This document shows, in pieces, positions 15,601 to 23,593 of a DNA stretch of 42,877 nt. Location: contig CAKTZA010000030.1 in the NCBI GenBank assembly GCA_934635045.1, positions 1-42,877 on the forward strand, read 5' to 3'. Source of the stretch: an uncultured Kiritimatiellota bacterium. GTDB lineage: Bacteria > Verrucomicrobiota > Kiritimatiellia > RFP12 > UBA1067. The translations under genes and the position numbers were made by a program. A model generated the notes under the pieces. It did no database searches, was not told the origin of the DNA, and saw only the letters and a program-made list of their open reading frames with translations. Position 1 is the stretch's first letter. Every line of letters begins with the position of its first letter.

Positions 15601-15853
15601 GGTGACGTGGGACTCGGGCGAGGGCGTCCTCGACCATTGGCAGGACGCCGACCTCGGCGACGCCGCCTTCTACGCGGCGAAGGTGAAGCCGCTCGTCGAC
15701 GAGCTGGACGCGCGGGCGAAGGAGCTCTCGTTCGGGATGTCCGACGCGGAGGTCTTCCGATTCGAGCGGGAGGCGCTGCCGAAGTGGCGCGACATCCGCT
15801 TCATCCTCGCCGCCCTGCGCCGCGACTGGCTGCTGGAGAGGGGGGCGAAATGA
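12680..15853 (+). CDS. GH123-like (DUF4091) secreted glycoside hydrolase
   Basis: 1057 aa. N-terminal signal-like segment (MNTSILLLSALTHWF), then a beta-sandwich module to about residue 225, then a TIM-barrel-like catalytic part of the GH123/DUF4091 type (about 235-590). VMHGDEPPSPW holds an adjacent Asp371-Glu372 pair, the arrangement used for substrate-assisted catalysis in GH123 N-acetylgalactosaminidases. WEGFREGIDDIRYATLL is the typical closing motif. After a helical stretch, residues from about 770 look like a CBM9-type binding domain. No ribosome site precedes the ATG; a CATCCC repeat sits there. The gene is 41 nt behind the beta-helix gene and overlaps the next by ATGA. The DUF4091 assignment is fairly firm; actual substrate is unknown, with amino-sugar glycans the natural guess. 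Confidence 0.8.
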   Translation: MNTSILLLSALTHWFVPATGEEQFLPDRDPQHGTRGGVVRIVAAQDEYEPGSFVVKADADLGKVRFALGAFTNAQGVAFAPENLDLKVVKVWYQNRNGWFSYFGDTGFKLCPELLLNDEDLVRVDPAKEANYATLTDADGRRIGERWINPPRQMDVRSADWRTKVNSVFQPMRPDFKDAATLQPVTLGRDVRKQIFLTAHVPAGTAAGVYRGAVNVSALDGRRLYAVPVEVKVLDFALPRPKTRFDPEKDLIVSGFHYISLDIVRELNGGDLELAKRQLKAILANQRRHGVQVYQLPRTICSETDFCIRTMQEVGMRTDLLVGGAYPTRSITWKGAKKDLTFADMVADAKRQADYYDRTLGHHNVYVMHGDEPPSPWIAKERPLVDAYHAGGLKFFIACHRALFHKGGHLWDFSSTSKAPTDDSTPRLWNQLGGEPYVGWYGQMHVGPENPAQNRRQYGLATWLSGYSSVMNYAFGLGPWNDDSTTYRPMVNAYGIFGGVVDTLQWEGFREGIDDIRYATLLSALARKALKASDGSTQRAGKKALRYVAEITVGADDYFGTGADPLDTVRLEMIGFIEDLRARLGAAADVAESPIAVRPFVGESTDPLGGVPTLFGKSGAARFGLWTNVCAFADQALANARERPFAVKDDARFTTFLRGYVMGGRRADAIALCRAEKRCEFLADLLEGKTPAWSKDPGQAMKEIDLAGAFMLLLDDEAKVRELMAARAALVKPRARKAYPVRYSARALAGLGDWANATVRTEAQRLDRKFGGNMDFLVTDITSGDRGAGIGTDANTNAAPATVQVVCDRRGLHFRFDDPNAHAAEIESLVQAGGSYECYLAPGENRPYVSFVADQGTGRLDLFNTTYDTFGLRAVPKTGLRACRTEVAFGEGTVTTYAFIPWDSYAAFIPRDGEEWEFEVIFWSRRGGECWNGTESIHGRSTWGRLRFALSEAERAEIVRRQLFAAKKAYAREKVTWDSGEGVLDHWQDADLGDAAFYAAKVKPLVDELDARAKELSFGMSDAEVFRFEREALPKWRDIRFILAALRRDWLLERGAK

Positions 15854-18800
15854 CGGCCGCGCTGCTGCTGGCGGCGGCCGGCTGGACGACGGTCGCGACG
15901 AACACGGTCGTCGAAATCCCCCTCGACCGGCCGACGGGCATCGAGTTCGCGATCGGGCCATCCGGGAAGCCGAGCGAGCTCATCCGCGAATGGGCGGGAA
16001 CGGACGCGCGCGGACGGCCCCTGAAGGGGGCGGAGCCGATGCTGGTGCGCCACGTGACGCGGCGCAACGGGAACGTCCACTCCAACGCCTGCGTCGACCT
16101 CTGGGCGTGGTGGGACGGCGGGCGCGCCTACGTGCGCCCGGCCCTGTCGCCCTACACGCTGGCGGACGATCGGATCCTGCCACAGGGCGAGGAGATGCTG
16201 GCGAAGTGGGACTCCTACGAGCATCCGACGAGCCATGTCTTCCGCCTCGCGTTCACGCCGGCCGACGCCGGGAACGTGCGCGCCTGGGTGGACGGCTCGT
16301 ACGTCCAGCGCATGGACAACTTCCACGTGAAGACCGCCGCGCTCCGGCGACTCGCGTTCGCGTTCCAGCCGGGGGCGCGCTTCCGCCTGACGCCGTGCGC
16401 GATCGACCTGTCGAAAGACACGCTCAAGCTCGACTTCCCCGCGCCCGAGGCCGTCGCCAAGTGCCACTACGTCGCCGGCAACAGCGCCTTCGAGGTCGAG
16501 TCGTACCAGAGCCGGCGGCCGCTGGACGCCTACCCGAACGCGATCCACCGGCGCCTGCCGGCGGCGGACTGGCATCTCGCGCGCATCCGCTTCGCGCTTG
16601 ACGACGACCCGAAGCTGGAGAAGGTCCTGACCGTGCGCCTTTGCTGCAACCGGCCAGGCGGCTCGGGCGGCAACCTGGTCTCGGACGTCGACCTCGACTT
16701 CACGAAGGGGCTGCCGCCTGACGTGCGGACGGTCGGCACGGTCGACTGGAAGGGGCGTCCGACGGCGCTTTACGAAATGGACGTCAAGCTCGCCCTCGGC
16801 CCCCTGGCCGACCTCGTCGGCTGGCAGGACTACCTCGACTTCGAGTTCCTCGGCCGCAAGCGCACCGAACCCGAGGGGCCCGACCGGCGGATGAAGCCGG
16901 CGCACGACAGCTCAAGCGCGTTCGTCATCTGCGGCGTCACGCTCGTGAAGGCGCCGTTCAACGCCGTCATCCGCCCGCTTCCCGGCTCGCCCGGCAACGT
17001 CTTCACGGCGGACGAGACAGAGAAGAGGACCTCCGTCACGCTGACGGCGTGGCGCGACTGCGCGGGCGAGGTGAGCTGTCCCTACGGCTCCTTCCGCTAC
17101 ACGCTGAAGCGCGGCGAGACGCGGCGGTTCGAGCTCGACCTCTCGTCCGTCCGGGACGAGGGCCTCTACGAGCTGCCCATCCGCTTCCGGGACCTGGGCG
17201 GCAAGGCCTACTTCACGCATCCGGCGCGGATGGCCGTCGTGCCCGCGGGCGGGCGGCTCGTCGAGCCGAAGGCGTCCCCCTACGGCACGTGGTGGATGAA
17301 CTGGGACTACCAGAACCGCTTTGACGTCGGCGCGCCGCTCTGCCGCAAGGTGGGGATCCCGAAGGTGACGGTCACGCAGGGCGACAAGAAGAAGGACATG
17401 GAGAAGTGGGGTTTGCTGGCCTGCGGCGACGCGCAGATCCTCGGCCCGGGACACTTCGACTATGAGACGGGAAAGTTCAAGCCGCGTGACGGGAAGGACG
17501 GCGAGACGCGCGTTGTCGAGGACCTGAAGCGCCAGGTCGAGGGCTCGACGTTCGTCGACCACGTCCTCGTCTGGCACGAGTCGGCTGAAGTCTACTCGGA
17601 GATCCCGGAGGAGTTGACCGGGCGGCCGGTTCCGGCGGCGACGGACTGGAACCGGAAGCGTGCGCGCTATCTCGACGAGTGTGTGCGCATCCTGCGCAAG
17701 CACTTCCCCGGCCTGCGCATCCAGATCGGCAACACGGGCATCTCGCTCGGCGCCGTCGTCAGCCCCCTGCGCGGCGGCGCGGATCCCGAGGACTACCGGG
17801 GCGTGACGATCGGCAACGAGGCCTTCGGCGGCGACACGCCCCCCGAGCGCGTGACGACGGGCAACATCCAGGGCATGGCGCTCGTGAAGGCGACGGCGCG
17901 GAAGATGCTCGGCTTCGACGTGCCGATGGACGGCTGCTGGGAGGCGACGTGCCGGCGCACGCGCTCGCTGACGGAGGAACGCCAGGCGGCCTACTACGTG
18001 CGCGACGCGCTTGTCGGCCTCGTGAACGGCTACCGGCTGACGATGCTCGGCGGCATCGCCGACTGCCACAGCGGCTATTACGACTCGCACTGGGGGACTG
18101 GCGGCCTCTGCCGCCGCGCGCCGACGTTCTATCCGAAGCGCTCGTACGTCGCCGTCGCGCAGCTGACGAAGGCGCTGGACGGCGCGACCGAGCCGCAGGA
18201 GCTCGAGACGGGCGAACCGTCGGTGTTCGCCGTCTCGTTCAGGCGCGCCGACGGGAAGTTCGTGACGGCGCTCTGGGCGCGGCGCGGGCGGTTCGCCGTC
18301 CGGCTCGACGACGGCGCGGAGCTGGAAGGCGGCGAGATTCCCGTGTACCACGTCTCGGCGCGGCGGCCGGCGCGCGTCGAGCGCCTCGCCGTCGCGGACC
18401 CGGAGACCGAGTCCCTCGCGCGGGCGGCGACGGTCGTGGCGAAGCTGGACGATGCGCGGGCGATCGTCGCCTCGCCGTCCGAGGCGTTCCGGTCGCCGAA
18501 GTGGAATCGCCTGCCGGCGCTGGTGCCCGGCGCCTTCCGCGTGGAGAAGGTCGTGGACAAGGCGCGCGGCGCCTGCCTCGACGTGCGGCTCGACGCGTCC
18601 GCGACGAACGTGCCGTGCGCGTTCCTGACGGAGTACACGACGCTGACCTTCCGCACGCCGGCGGCGCTGCCTGAGGCCGCGCGGGGCGTCGGCCTGTGGG
18701 TGAAGGGCGACGGGAACGGCGGGCAGGTCCGCTTCGAGGTCGAGGACGGCAAGGGCCGCGTCTTCCGCACGTTCGACTACGGCAACACGACCTACGACAG

Positions 18801-19026
18801 CGTGGACGTCGAAGGGAGGCTCTGCGTCGACTTCGTCGGCTGGCGGTACGTCGCGCTTGGCATCGACGGAAAGAACTGGTACACGATGTCCGGCGACAAG
18901 TCCGCGCCCGCGCCGCCCTACAAGGTGCGGGCGGTGACGGTCGGCGTCAACCGCGCGCGCCATGGCCTCACGGGCTTCAAGCCCGTCGAGGGCGCCGTGC
19001 GCCTGCAGGATCTCGGCGGCTGGTGA
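15850..19026 (+). CDS. Large secreted glycosidase-like protein, family unrecognised
   Basis: 1058 aa. A short hydrophobic N-terminus (MTAALLLAAAGWTTVATNT) may serve as signal. The first 500 residues look like beta-sandwich modules (for example HVFRLAFTPADAGNVRAWVD). A barrel-like part begins around YGTWWMNWDYQNRFDVGAP (near 477) and contains HVLVWHESAEVYSEIPEEL and GVTIGNEAFGGDTPPERVTT, whose glutamates are candidate catalytic residues by analogy with clan GH-A enzymes. The C-terminal 180 residues resemble a carbohydrate-binding sandwich (GVGLWVKGDGNGGQVRFEVE). I cannot name the GH family. ATGA overlap with the GH123-like gene implies coordinated production. Alternatives are a binding protein or an inactive paralogue. 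Confidence 0.7.
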   Translation: MTAALLLAAAGWTTVATNTVVEIPLDRPTGIEFAIGPSGKPSELIREWAGTDARGRPLKGAEPMLVRHVTRRNGNVHSNACVDLWAWWDGGRAYVRPALSPYTLADDRILPQGEEMLAKWDSYEHPTSHVFRLAFTPADAGNVRAWVDGSYVQRMDNFHVKTAALRRLAFAFQPGARFRLTPCAIDLSKDTLKLDFPAPEAVAKCHYVAGNSAFEVESYQSRRPLDAYPNAIHRRLPAADWHLARIRFALDDDPKLEKVLTVRLCCNRPGGSGGNLVSDVDLDFTKGLPPDVRTVGTVDWKGRPTALYEMDVKLALGPLADLVGWQDYLDFEFLGRKRTEPEGPDRRMKPAHDSSSAFVICGVTLVKAPFNAVIRPLPGSPGNVFTADETEKRTSVTLTAWRDCAGEVSCPYGSFRYTLKRGETRRFELDLSSVRDEGLYELPIRFRDLGGKAYFTHPARMAVVPAGGRLVEPKASPYGTWWMNWDYQNRFDVGAPLCRKVGIPKVTVTQGDKKKDMEKWGLLACGDAQILGPGHFDYETGKFKPRDGKDGETRVVEDLKRQVEGSTFVDHVLVWHESAEVYSEIPEELTGRPVPAATDWNRKRARYLDECVRILRKHFPGLRIQIGNTGISLGAVVSPLRGGADPEDYRGVTIGNEAFGGDTPPERVTTGNIQGMALVKATARKMLGFDVPMDGCWEATCRRTRSLTEERQAAYYVRDALVGLVNGYRLTMLGGIADCHSGYYDSHWGTGGLCRRAPTFYPKRSYVAVAQLTKALDGATEPQELETGEPSVFAVSFRRADGKFVTALWARRGRFAVRLDDGAELEGGEIPVYHVSARRPARVERLAVADPETESLARAATVVAKLDDARAIVASPSEAFRSPKWNRLPALVPGAFRVEKVVDKARGACLDVRLDASATNVPCAFLTEYTTLTFRTPAALPEAARGVGLWVKGDGNGGQVRFEVEDGKGRVFRTFDYGNTTYDSVDVEGRLCVDFVGWRYVALGIDGKNWYTMSGDKSAPAPPYKVRAVTVGVNRARHGLTGFKPVEGAVRLQDLGGW

Positions 19027-19072
19027 GGCGCCGGCGGCCGACAAGGTGGAACAGGAAAGGGAGGAATCGCAA

Positions 19073-20473
19073 ATGACGAGACGGGGATGGATCTGCGGAC
19101 TGATTCTCGCGGCCGTCGCCGCACGGACGGCGACAGGCCTGTGCGCGGCGCCGGCAGCCGAGTACGACGGCTACGCGGACTGGCAGTGGCGGCCCGTGGA
19201 GGTCGCCGACACGAACGCGGCGGAGACCGTCCGCTTCGAGGCCGACATGACCGTGCCCCTGCACGGGCCGTGGCTACGCCTGCCGGGCGAGACGACGATG
19301 ACGGTGACGTGGATCACGCGCATTCCGTGCGCGGGCGGCATCGAGTACTGGGAGGCGGGCACGACGAACCGCATCGAGCGCTGGCCCGTCCGGTACGGGG
19401 CGCTTGACTACTCCCGGGACGTCCACTGCTTCCACCTGACGGGGCTTCGGCCCGGCACGCGCTACGCCTATCGGCTCCTCTCCGCGCTCGATTCGTACAC
19501 GTCGCCGTGGACGTACTACGTCGGGCGCGGACGCGAGGTGCGGCATTTCACGACGGTCGATCCGGCGCGCGACGCGTACCGCGTCTTCCTGACGGCCGAC
19601 CTGCACGGCGGCGCGAGGCTGTCGCTCGCGCCGATGGTGGCGCGCACGGGCGCGAAGGACGCCGACTTCTACTTCTTCCTCGGCGACAACGTCTCCGACG
19701 GCGCCTACAACAACTACCGCTTCTACGCGACGATGGGCTTCCTCGACGACGTCACGCGCCTGTGGGGGAGCGAGAAGCCCACGCTCTTCCTGCGCGGCAA
19801 CCACGACATCAGCGGGCCGGACGCCGTGCGCCACGGCGAGCTCTTCCCGCATCCGAAGGAAAAGACCTACCATGCCTTCCGTCAGGGGCCTTGCCTCTTC
19901 GTGGCGCTGGACACGATGTGGCCGCCGAAGGTCGCGCTGCAGAAGGCGCACTGGGAGGCGTACCTGCGCGAGCAGGCCGCCTGGCTGAAGGAGCAGAAGG
20001 CGACGGACGCCTGGAAGACGGCGACGTTTCGCGTCGTGATGTTCCACGTGCCGCTCTTCCCGTCCGACTCGACGTTCCCGCGCGCGTTCTTCGGCGAGGA
20101 GCTGGCTGACGAATCGCCGGAAGGGAAGGTTCACGCGGTGCTCTCCGGGCATGAGCACGTCTATGCGCGCGTCAATCCGAACACGCGGGAGACGCGCGTG
20201 AACAACGCCTACGGCGACTTCCCGGCGGACGGGAAGGGGGCGTATCCGCCGGCGTACTTCCGGAAGGGCCAGATCCCGGAGCGCTTCCCGTACGTCAGCG
20301 TCGTCTGCCGCGCGGGCGAGGCGATGACGCTTGACGTCAGCCCCGCGCGCCTGGTCTTCAGGTCGCACCGCTTCGACCGCCCCGGGCGCGGATTCTATGA
20401 CGCGTTCGAGATCACGGCAGACGGGCAGGTGAACGACCTGGTGGAGACGCGCGCCTATCCGCTTGCGCAGTAG
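19073..20473 (+). CDS. Secreted purple-acid-phosphatase-like metallophosphatase
   Basis: 466 aa, start set by AAAGGGAGGAA about 10 nt upstream of ATG 19073. Signal peptide of about 25 residues, then a fibronectin-III-like domain (FHLTGLRPGTRYAYRLLSA), then a calcineurin-type phosphoesterase core. The metal motifs appear in order: LTADLHGG, LGDNVSDGA, LRGNHDISG, MFHVPLFP and SGHEHVYARV. These are the two-metal ligands of the purple acid phosphatase family, which hydrolyses phosphomonoesters or diesters outside the cytoplasm. It follows the glycosidase-like gene by 46 nt, so phosphate groups on a glycan or glycolipid are a plausible target. The 3' end overlaps the start of the GH3 fragment. Confidence 0.88.
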   Translation: MTRRGWICGLILAAVAARTATGLCAAPAAEYDGYADWQWRPVEVADTNAAETVRFEADMTVPLHGPWLRLPGETTMTVTWITRIPCAGGIEYWEAGTTNRIERWPVRYGALDYSRDVHCFHLTGLRPGTRYAYRLLSALDSYTSPWTYYVGRGREVRHFTTVDPARDAYRVFLTADLHGGARLSLAPMVARTGAKDADFYFFLGDNVSDGAYNNYRFYATMGFLDDVTRLWGSEKPTLFLRGNHDISGPDAVRHGELFPHPKEKTYHAFRQGPCLFVALDTMWPPKVALQKAHWEAYLREQAAWLKEQKATDAWKTATFRVVMFHVPLFPSDSTFPRAFFGEELADESPEGKVHAVLSGHEHVYARVNPNTRETRVNNAYGDFPADGKGAYPPAYFRKGQIPERFPYVSVVCRAGEAMTLDVSPARLVFRSHRFDRPGRGFYDAFEITADGQVNDLVETRAYPLAQ

Positions 20474-20624
20474 GGCCCTTGCCGCGCTGTCCGCGCTCGC
20501 GGCGTCATCGCTGCTCGCCGGGACGGCGGCAACGCCGCCGTGGACGGACCGCGCGAAGGCGCCCGAGGAACGCGCGCGGCTCCTGACGGCGGAGATGACG
20601 CTGGAGGAGAAGGCAGGATTTTGA
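20463..20624 (+). pseudogene. GH3 beta-glucosidase, N-terminal fragment cut off near a group II intron
   Basis: From TTG 20463, 53 codons encode a signal peptide (about 23 residues, ending LLAGTAA) followed by the unmistakable GH3 opening: PPWTDRAKAPEERARLL and EMTLEEKAG. The frame then hits TGA 20622-20624, seven bases before the intron boundary. GH3 enzymes are normally 700-900 aa. The remaining GH3 sequence is not on the other side of the intron or elsewhere in the window. As last gene of the secreted-glycanase operon it would have supplied the exo-glycosidase step. Confidence 0.8.
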
Positions 20625-21054
20625 GGGTCAGGTACGCCGAGCAAAACTCGGTTGAACTAAATGAATGAAAGGAATCATTACTGTAAAGAAGTCGACGTAC
20701 AGTTAGGAAGGCGGGGCGTGCAGAGGGCGACCGATGTGCGCGAGTCTCGCCGGACGAACGGATAAGCGATAACGCAAGTGAATCTCTTTCGTAAAGTCTC
20801 GTTACTAAAGTTCCGCGTGGCCAGTGTTCTGACATCATGAAGCCAACAGGAGACTATCGAATCGACTTGGGTAGTCGAAACGCGGCGGGACATAGGAGGA
20901 TCGCGTGTTCGGAAAGTTCAGCTAGGGAACTCGGGAGACCTCGCGGTAGCGAAAGCGAAGCGAGGAGTCGGACGAGGCCATAGTAGCGGGGAAGCGGGTA
21001 ATGACCGTGGAGCGAAGGGTCTCTGCGTGAAAAAGGGATGTTTCGAACGAAAAG

Positions 21055-22416
21055 GTGCAGACCAGATTGATTGAGAAATCTTATACGGACGAGGAAATCG
21101 CGGCAATCGTGCGCAAGCACGGGCTGCCGCGCTATCCGAAGATTGCGCTTTTGAGGGAGAAGCTGTCACGGAAGGCAAAGGAGGAGCCACAGTTCAAATT
21201 CTACTGCCTGTATGGGCAACTGCTGAGGGAGGACGTGCTGAAATGCGCCTACGAGACCGTGCGAGCCAATCAAGGTGCGCCTGGCGTTGACGGGGTGTCG
21301 TTTTGGCAAATCGAGCACGACGCGGAAGGCGTGAAGGTCTTCCTTGGGAACATCCTGCGGGAACTCAAGGACAAGACCTACAGGGCAAGTCCCGTGAAAC
21401 GGACTTACATCGAGAAGGCGAACGGCAAACTGCGACCGCTTGGCATCCCGACCATCAAGGACAGGGTTGTGCAGGCCGCGCTGAAACTGATCGTCGAACC
21501 GATATTCGAAGCCGACTTCCACGACTGCTCGTACGGATTCAGGCCGAACAGGAACGCGAAGATGGCGGTTGAGCGAATCGCGGCGGAAATCAAGGACGGC
21601 AAGACGGAAGTCTACGATGCCGACCTGTCGAGCTACTTCGATACGATACCGCACGACAAGCTCTTCCTCGCCCTGCGCAAGCGGATCACGGACGGAAGTG
21701 TTCTGGCGCTCATACGCCAATGGCTGAAGTCCACGATTGTCGAACCGAACGGCGTGAAGAAGAATCCCAAGGGCAGGGGCACTCCGCAAGGAGGCGTCAT
21801 CTCGCCTCTTCTGTCGAACATCTACCTGCATTGGTTCGAGACGTGTGCCGCGTTGGTCGCCAAGGGAACGAACCAAGTCATGTCGATTGTCCGCTACGCG
21901 GACGACTTCGTGATTCTTGCGAGGAGACTGCAGGGGGAGTTTGTGCGGAAGATTGAAAGCGAACTTGAAGGCCGGTTCGGGCTCGTGGTGAACAGGGACA
22001 AGACGAAAGTCTTGGACATGAAGGCTGACAAGACCGCTCTCGGATTCCTCGGCTACGAGTTCCGATACGTGAGAACCCATTACGGGGATGGGAGGTATCT
22101 GACCTTCGGCCCGTCGATGAAATCGGTCAAAAAGGTTTGCACGAAGGTCAAGGAACAGACACTCAGCATCATGAAGCCCGTGAAGAACGAGGAGATTGTG
22201 CAGAGGGTCAACAAAATCCTTGTCGGCTGGGACAACTACTTCCAATGCGGATATCCGGCTCGGATGTTCAACAAGGTGAACTGGTACGTGCGCAACCGCC
22301 TGTACCTTCACTTCAACAGGAAGAGCCAAAGGGGCTATGTGCTGAAATACGCACCGAACTTCTTCCAAGAACTACAGGCGATGGGGTTGCACATGCTTCG
22401 ATGGAGGCGGAAGTGA
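21055..22416 (+). CDS. ltrA: Group II intron reverse transcriptase/maturase
   Basis: 453 aa, GTG start. RT blocks in order: ANQGAPGVDGVSFWQIE, KTYRASPVKRTYIEKANGK, RPLGIPTIKDRVVQAA, DCSYGFRPNRNA, VYDADLSSYFDTIPHDKL, GTPQGGVISPLLSNIYLHWF and the catalytic RYADDFVILA. The maturase X domain follows (about 330-430, ILVGWDNYFQCG area). The protein ends in LHMLRWRRK without a recognisable HNH endonuclease domain (no paired CxxC), so integration probably uses single-stranded or replicating targets. It splices and mobilises the surrounding intron. All catalytic motifs are intact. Confidence 0.95.
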   Translation: MQTRLIEKSYTDEEIAAIVRKHGLPRYPKIALLREKLSRKAKEEPQFKFYCLYGQLLREDVLKCAYETVRANQGAPGVDGVSFWQIEHDAEGVKVFLGNILRELKDKTYRASPVKRTYIEKANGKLRPLGIPTIKDRVVQAALKLIVEPIFEADFHDCSYGFRPNRNAKMAVERIAAEIKDGKTEVYDADLSSYFDTIPHDKLFLALRKRITDGSVLALIRQWLKSTIVEPNGVKKNPKGRGTPQGGVISPLLSNIYLHWFETCAALVAKGTNQVMSIVRYADDFVILARRLQGEFVRKIESELEGRFGLVVNRDKTKVLDMKADKTALGFLGYEFRYVRTHYGDGRYLTFGPSMKSVKKVCTKVKEQTLSIMKPVKNEEIVQRVNKILVGWDNYFQCGYPARMFNKVNWYVRNRLYLHFNRKSQRGYVLKYAPNFFQELQAMGLHMLRWRRK

Positions 22417-22438
22417 TATGTCAAATGTTCCACACGGT

Positions 22439-22471
<33 letters not shown>

Positions 22472-22518
22472 GATGAGGGGGCGGACGTACCCTGCGGGGG
22501 CGTCTCGCTCTACTCTAC

Positions 22519-22739
22519 ACACGAGTGGTACAGTCCGACGAAAAGATGGCCGCAAAAAAGACAAGAATCTTCGTTATCGTTCCAGCGAAGACGACAACCG
22601 TTCGTTCGCGTTTCGCATCCGCACCCGCCGCAACGAACGCGGCGAGATCATCGAGGCGTTCTACAACCCGACGCCGAACGACCGCAATCTTGAATTTGAC
22701 CGCAAGGCGAATCTCAACCGCGCGGACAGGAAATGGTGA
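22519..22739 (+). pseudogene. C-terminal fragment of an unrelated gene behind the intron
   Basis: The frame from the intron boundary to TGA 22737-22739 encodes about 73 residues with protein-like character: DDNRSFAFRIRTRRNERGEI, then EAFYNPTPNDRNLEFD, then KANLNRADRKW. It has no start codon of its own. It is clearly not GH3, so it cannot be the continuation of the gene on the left of the intron. The family is not named; the phrasing suggests the tail of a putative surface or lipoprotein. Confidence 0.6.
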
Positions 22740-22745
22740 ACGAAA

Positions 22746-23187
22746 CCTCCCTGTGGACCAGGCCGTTTGCCAAAGTAAACGAAACTTAGAAAGGGTAAAC
22801 GAAAGTTTAGCCGTTCGCTGGTTGAAGGTGCAGCGTTGAATTTGGCAATCCGGCGTGGTCGGCTTCGTCCGGGCGGCTCTCCCTGCCGAACGCGCGAACT
22901 CATGGGTTCTTCGCGCTCGGGATTCGCGACACTGCCCGGCGCGCGTCCCGGTCCGTGTCGCGAATCCCGAGCGGCGAGAGCGCGCACGCGCGGAGTCGAC
23001 GCGCTCGACGAGGCGGACTCCCGCCCGAAGACGCTTTGACAAAGCAAACGCAAGTCCCTCCCCGGGGAGGGCAGGAGAGGTGGAGAATCCCTGCCTCCGT
23101 CAATTTCCTGTCCAACCTCTACATTTGACCAACTAAACAAAATCTAAAATTGCTTTTACCCTGGCAAAGCACCCTCCCTGTGGACCA
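22746..23187 (+). repeat. MITE-like element with 15-bp direct repeats and imperfect terminal inverted repeats
   Basis: CCTCCCTGTGGACCA occurs at 22746-22760 and exactly again at 23173-23187. Just inside, the left sequence (TTTGCCAAAGTAAACGAAAC) and the complement of the right one (CTTTGCCAGGGTAAAAGCAA) are similar, giving imperfect inverted ends. The 412-bp interior holds a perfect 18-bp palindrome (22915-22972) and no credible gene; small ORFs here translate the palindrome on both strands. The right direct repeat abuts the -35 box of the arsR promoter. Confidence 0.65.
22915..22972 (+). repeat. Perfect 18-bp palindromic hairpin
   Basis: GCTCGGGATTCGCGACAC (22915-22932) is the exact reverse complement of 22955-22972, with a 22-nt GC-rich loop. 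It resembles a REP/BIME-type intergenic palindrome. There is no T-run, so it is not an ordinary terminator. Confidence 0.88.
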
Positions 23188-23217
23188 TTGACAGTCAGCA
23201 CAACATTTTGATATTAT
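23188..23217 (+). promoter_or_regulatory. arsR promoter with consensus -35 and extended -10
   Basis: TTGACA at 23188-23193, an 18-nt spacer, and TTTTGATATTAT with hexamer 23212-23217. It is the only promoter here with a full consensus -35. The 24-nt gap to the GTG contains AAGGATGATCAGG. ArsR proteins usually bind such promoters themselves. Confidence 0.75.
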
Positions 23218-23241
23218 ACCAAACAACGGAAGGATGATCAG

Positions 23242-23541
23242 GTGGATCGGTTTGATCGAAAGATGTGGGAGAGCCCCGCGAAGAGGTTCAAGGCGCTCGG
23301 GCATCCGGTGCGCATGTGGATTGCTGCGCAGCTGATGGACGGTGAGAAGTGCGTTCACGAGTTCGTCGATCGCGTCGATCTCGATTTTTCAACTGTCTCC
23401 CAGCATCTTTCGGGACTCAAGGTCGCTGGTGTGGTCGAGGCCGACAAGCGCGGCAAGGAAGTCTTCTACCGGCTGAAATGCAGCTGCGTACGCAGCTTTC
23501 TCAGGTGCGTCGAGGCGAAAAGAAGATCCGGCGCGTGCTGA
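23242..23541 (+). CDS. ArsR/SmtB-family transcriptional regulator, Cys-rich
   Basis: 99 aa, GTG start 24 nt after the -10 box. A winged-helix repressor: RFKALGHPVRMWIAAQLMDG (helices 1-3), recognition helix FSTVSQHLSGLKVAGVV, wing DKRGKEVFYRL. C37 in EKCVHEF sits where ArsR/BigR-type sensors have a reactive or metal-binding cysteine, and the C-terminus adds C80, C82, C89 and C99. With a sulfur-transferase/CoA-disulfide reductase gene immediately downstream, a persulfide- or redox-responsive repressor of the SqrR/BigR kind is a reasonable inference; arsenic or another metal is the alternative. Confidence 0.87.
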   Translation: MDRFDRKMWESPAKRFKALGHPVRMWIAAQLMDGEKCVHEFVDRVDLDFSTVSQHLSGLKVAGVVEADKRGKEVFYRLKCSCVRSFLRCVEAKRRSGAC

Positions 23542-23593
23542 ATCGCTGCGGTGGACATTGCGGCAGGTGATTAACAATCCAGGAGGGCGAGAC

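Noticed and set aside
12689..15961. Minus-strand ORF of 1090 codons opposite the GH123-like gene
   Set aside because: Arg/Val/Leu-rich mirror of a high-GC coding frame, with no motifs; the + strand protein has clear domains.
20640..21054. Possible gene between the GH3 fragment and the RT
   Set aside because: This is the structured 5' RNA of the group II intron; frames are short and without signals.
22836..23136. Small + strand and - strand ORFs in the arsR upstream region
   Set aside because: They translate the palindromic element, and similar peptides appear on both strands, as expected of an inverted repeat rather than a gene.
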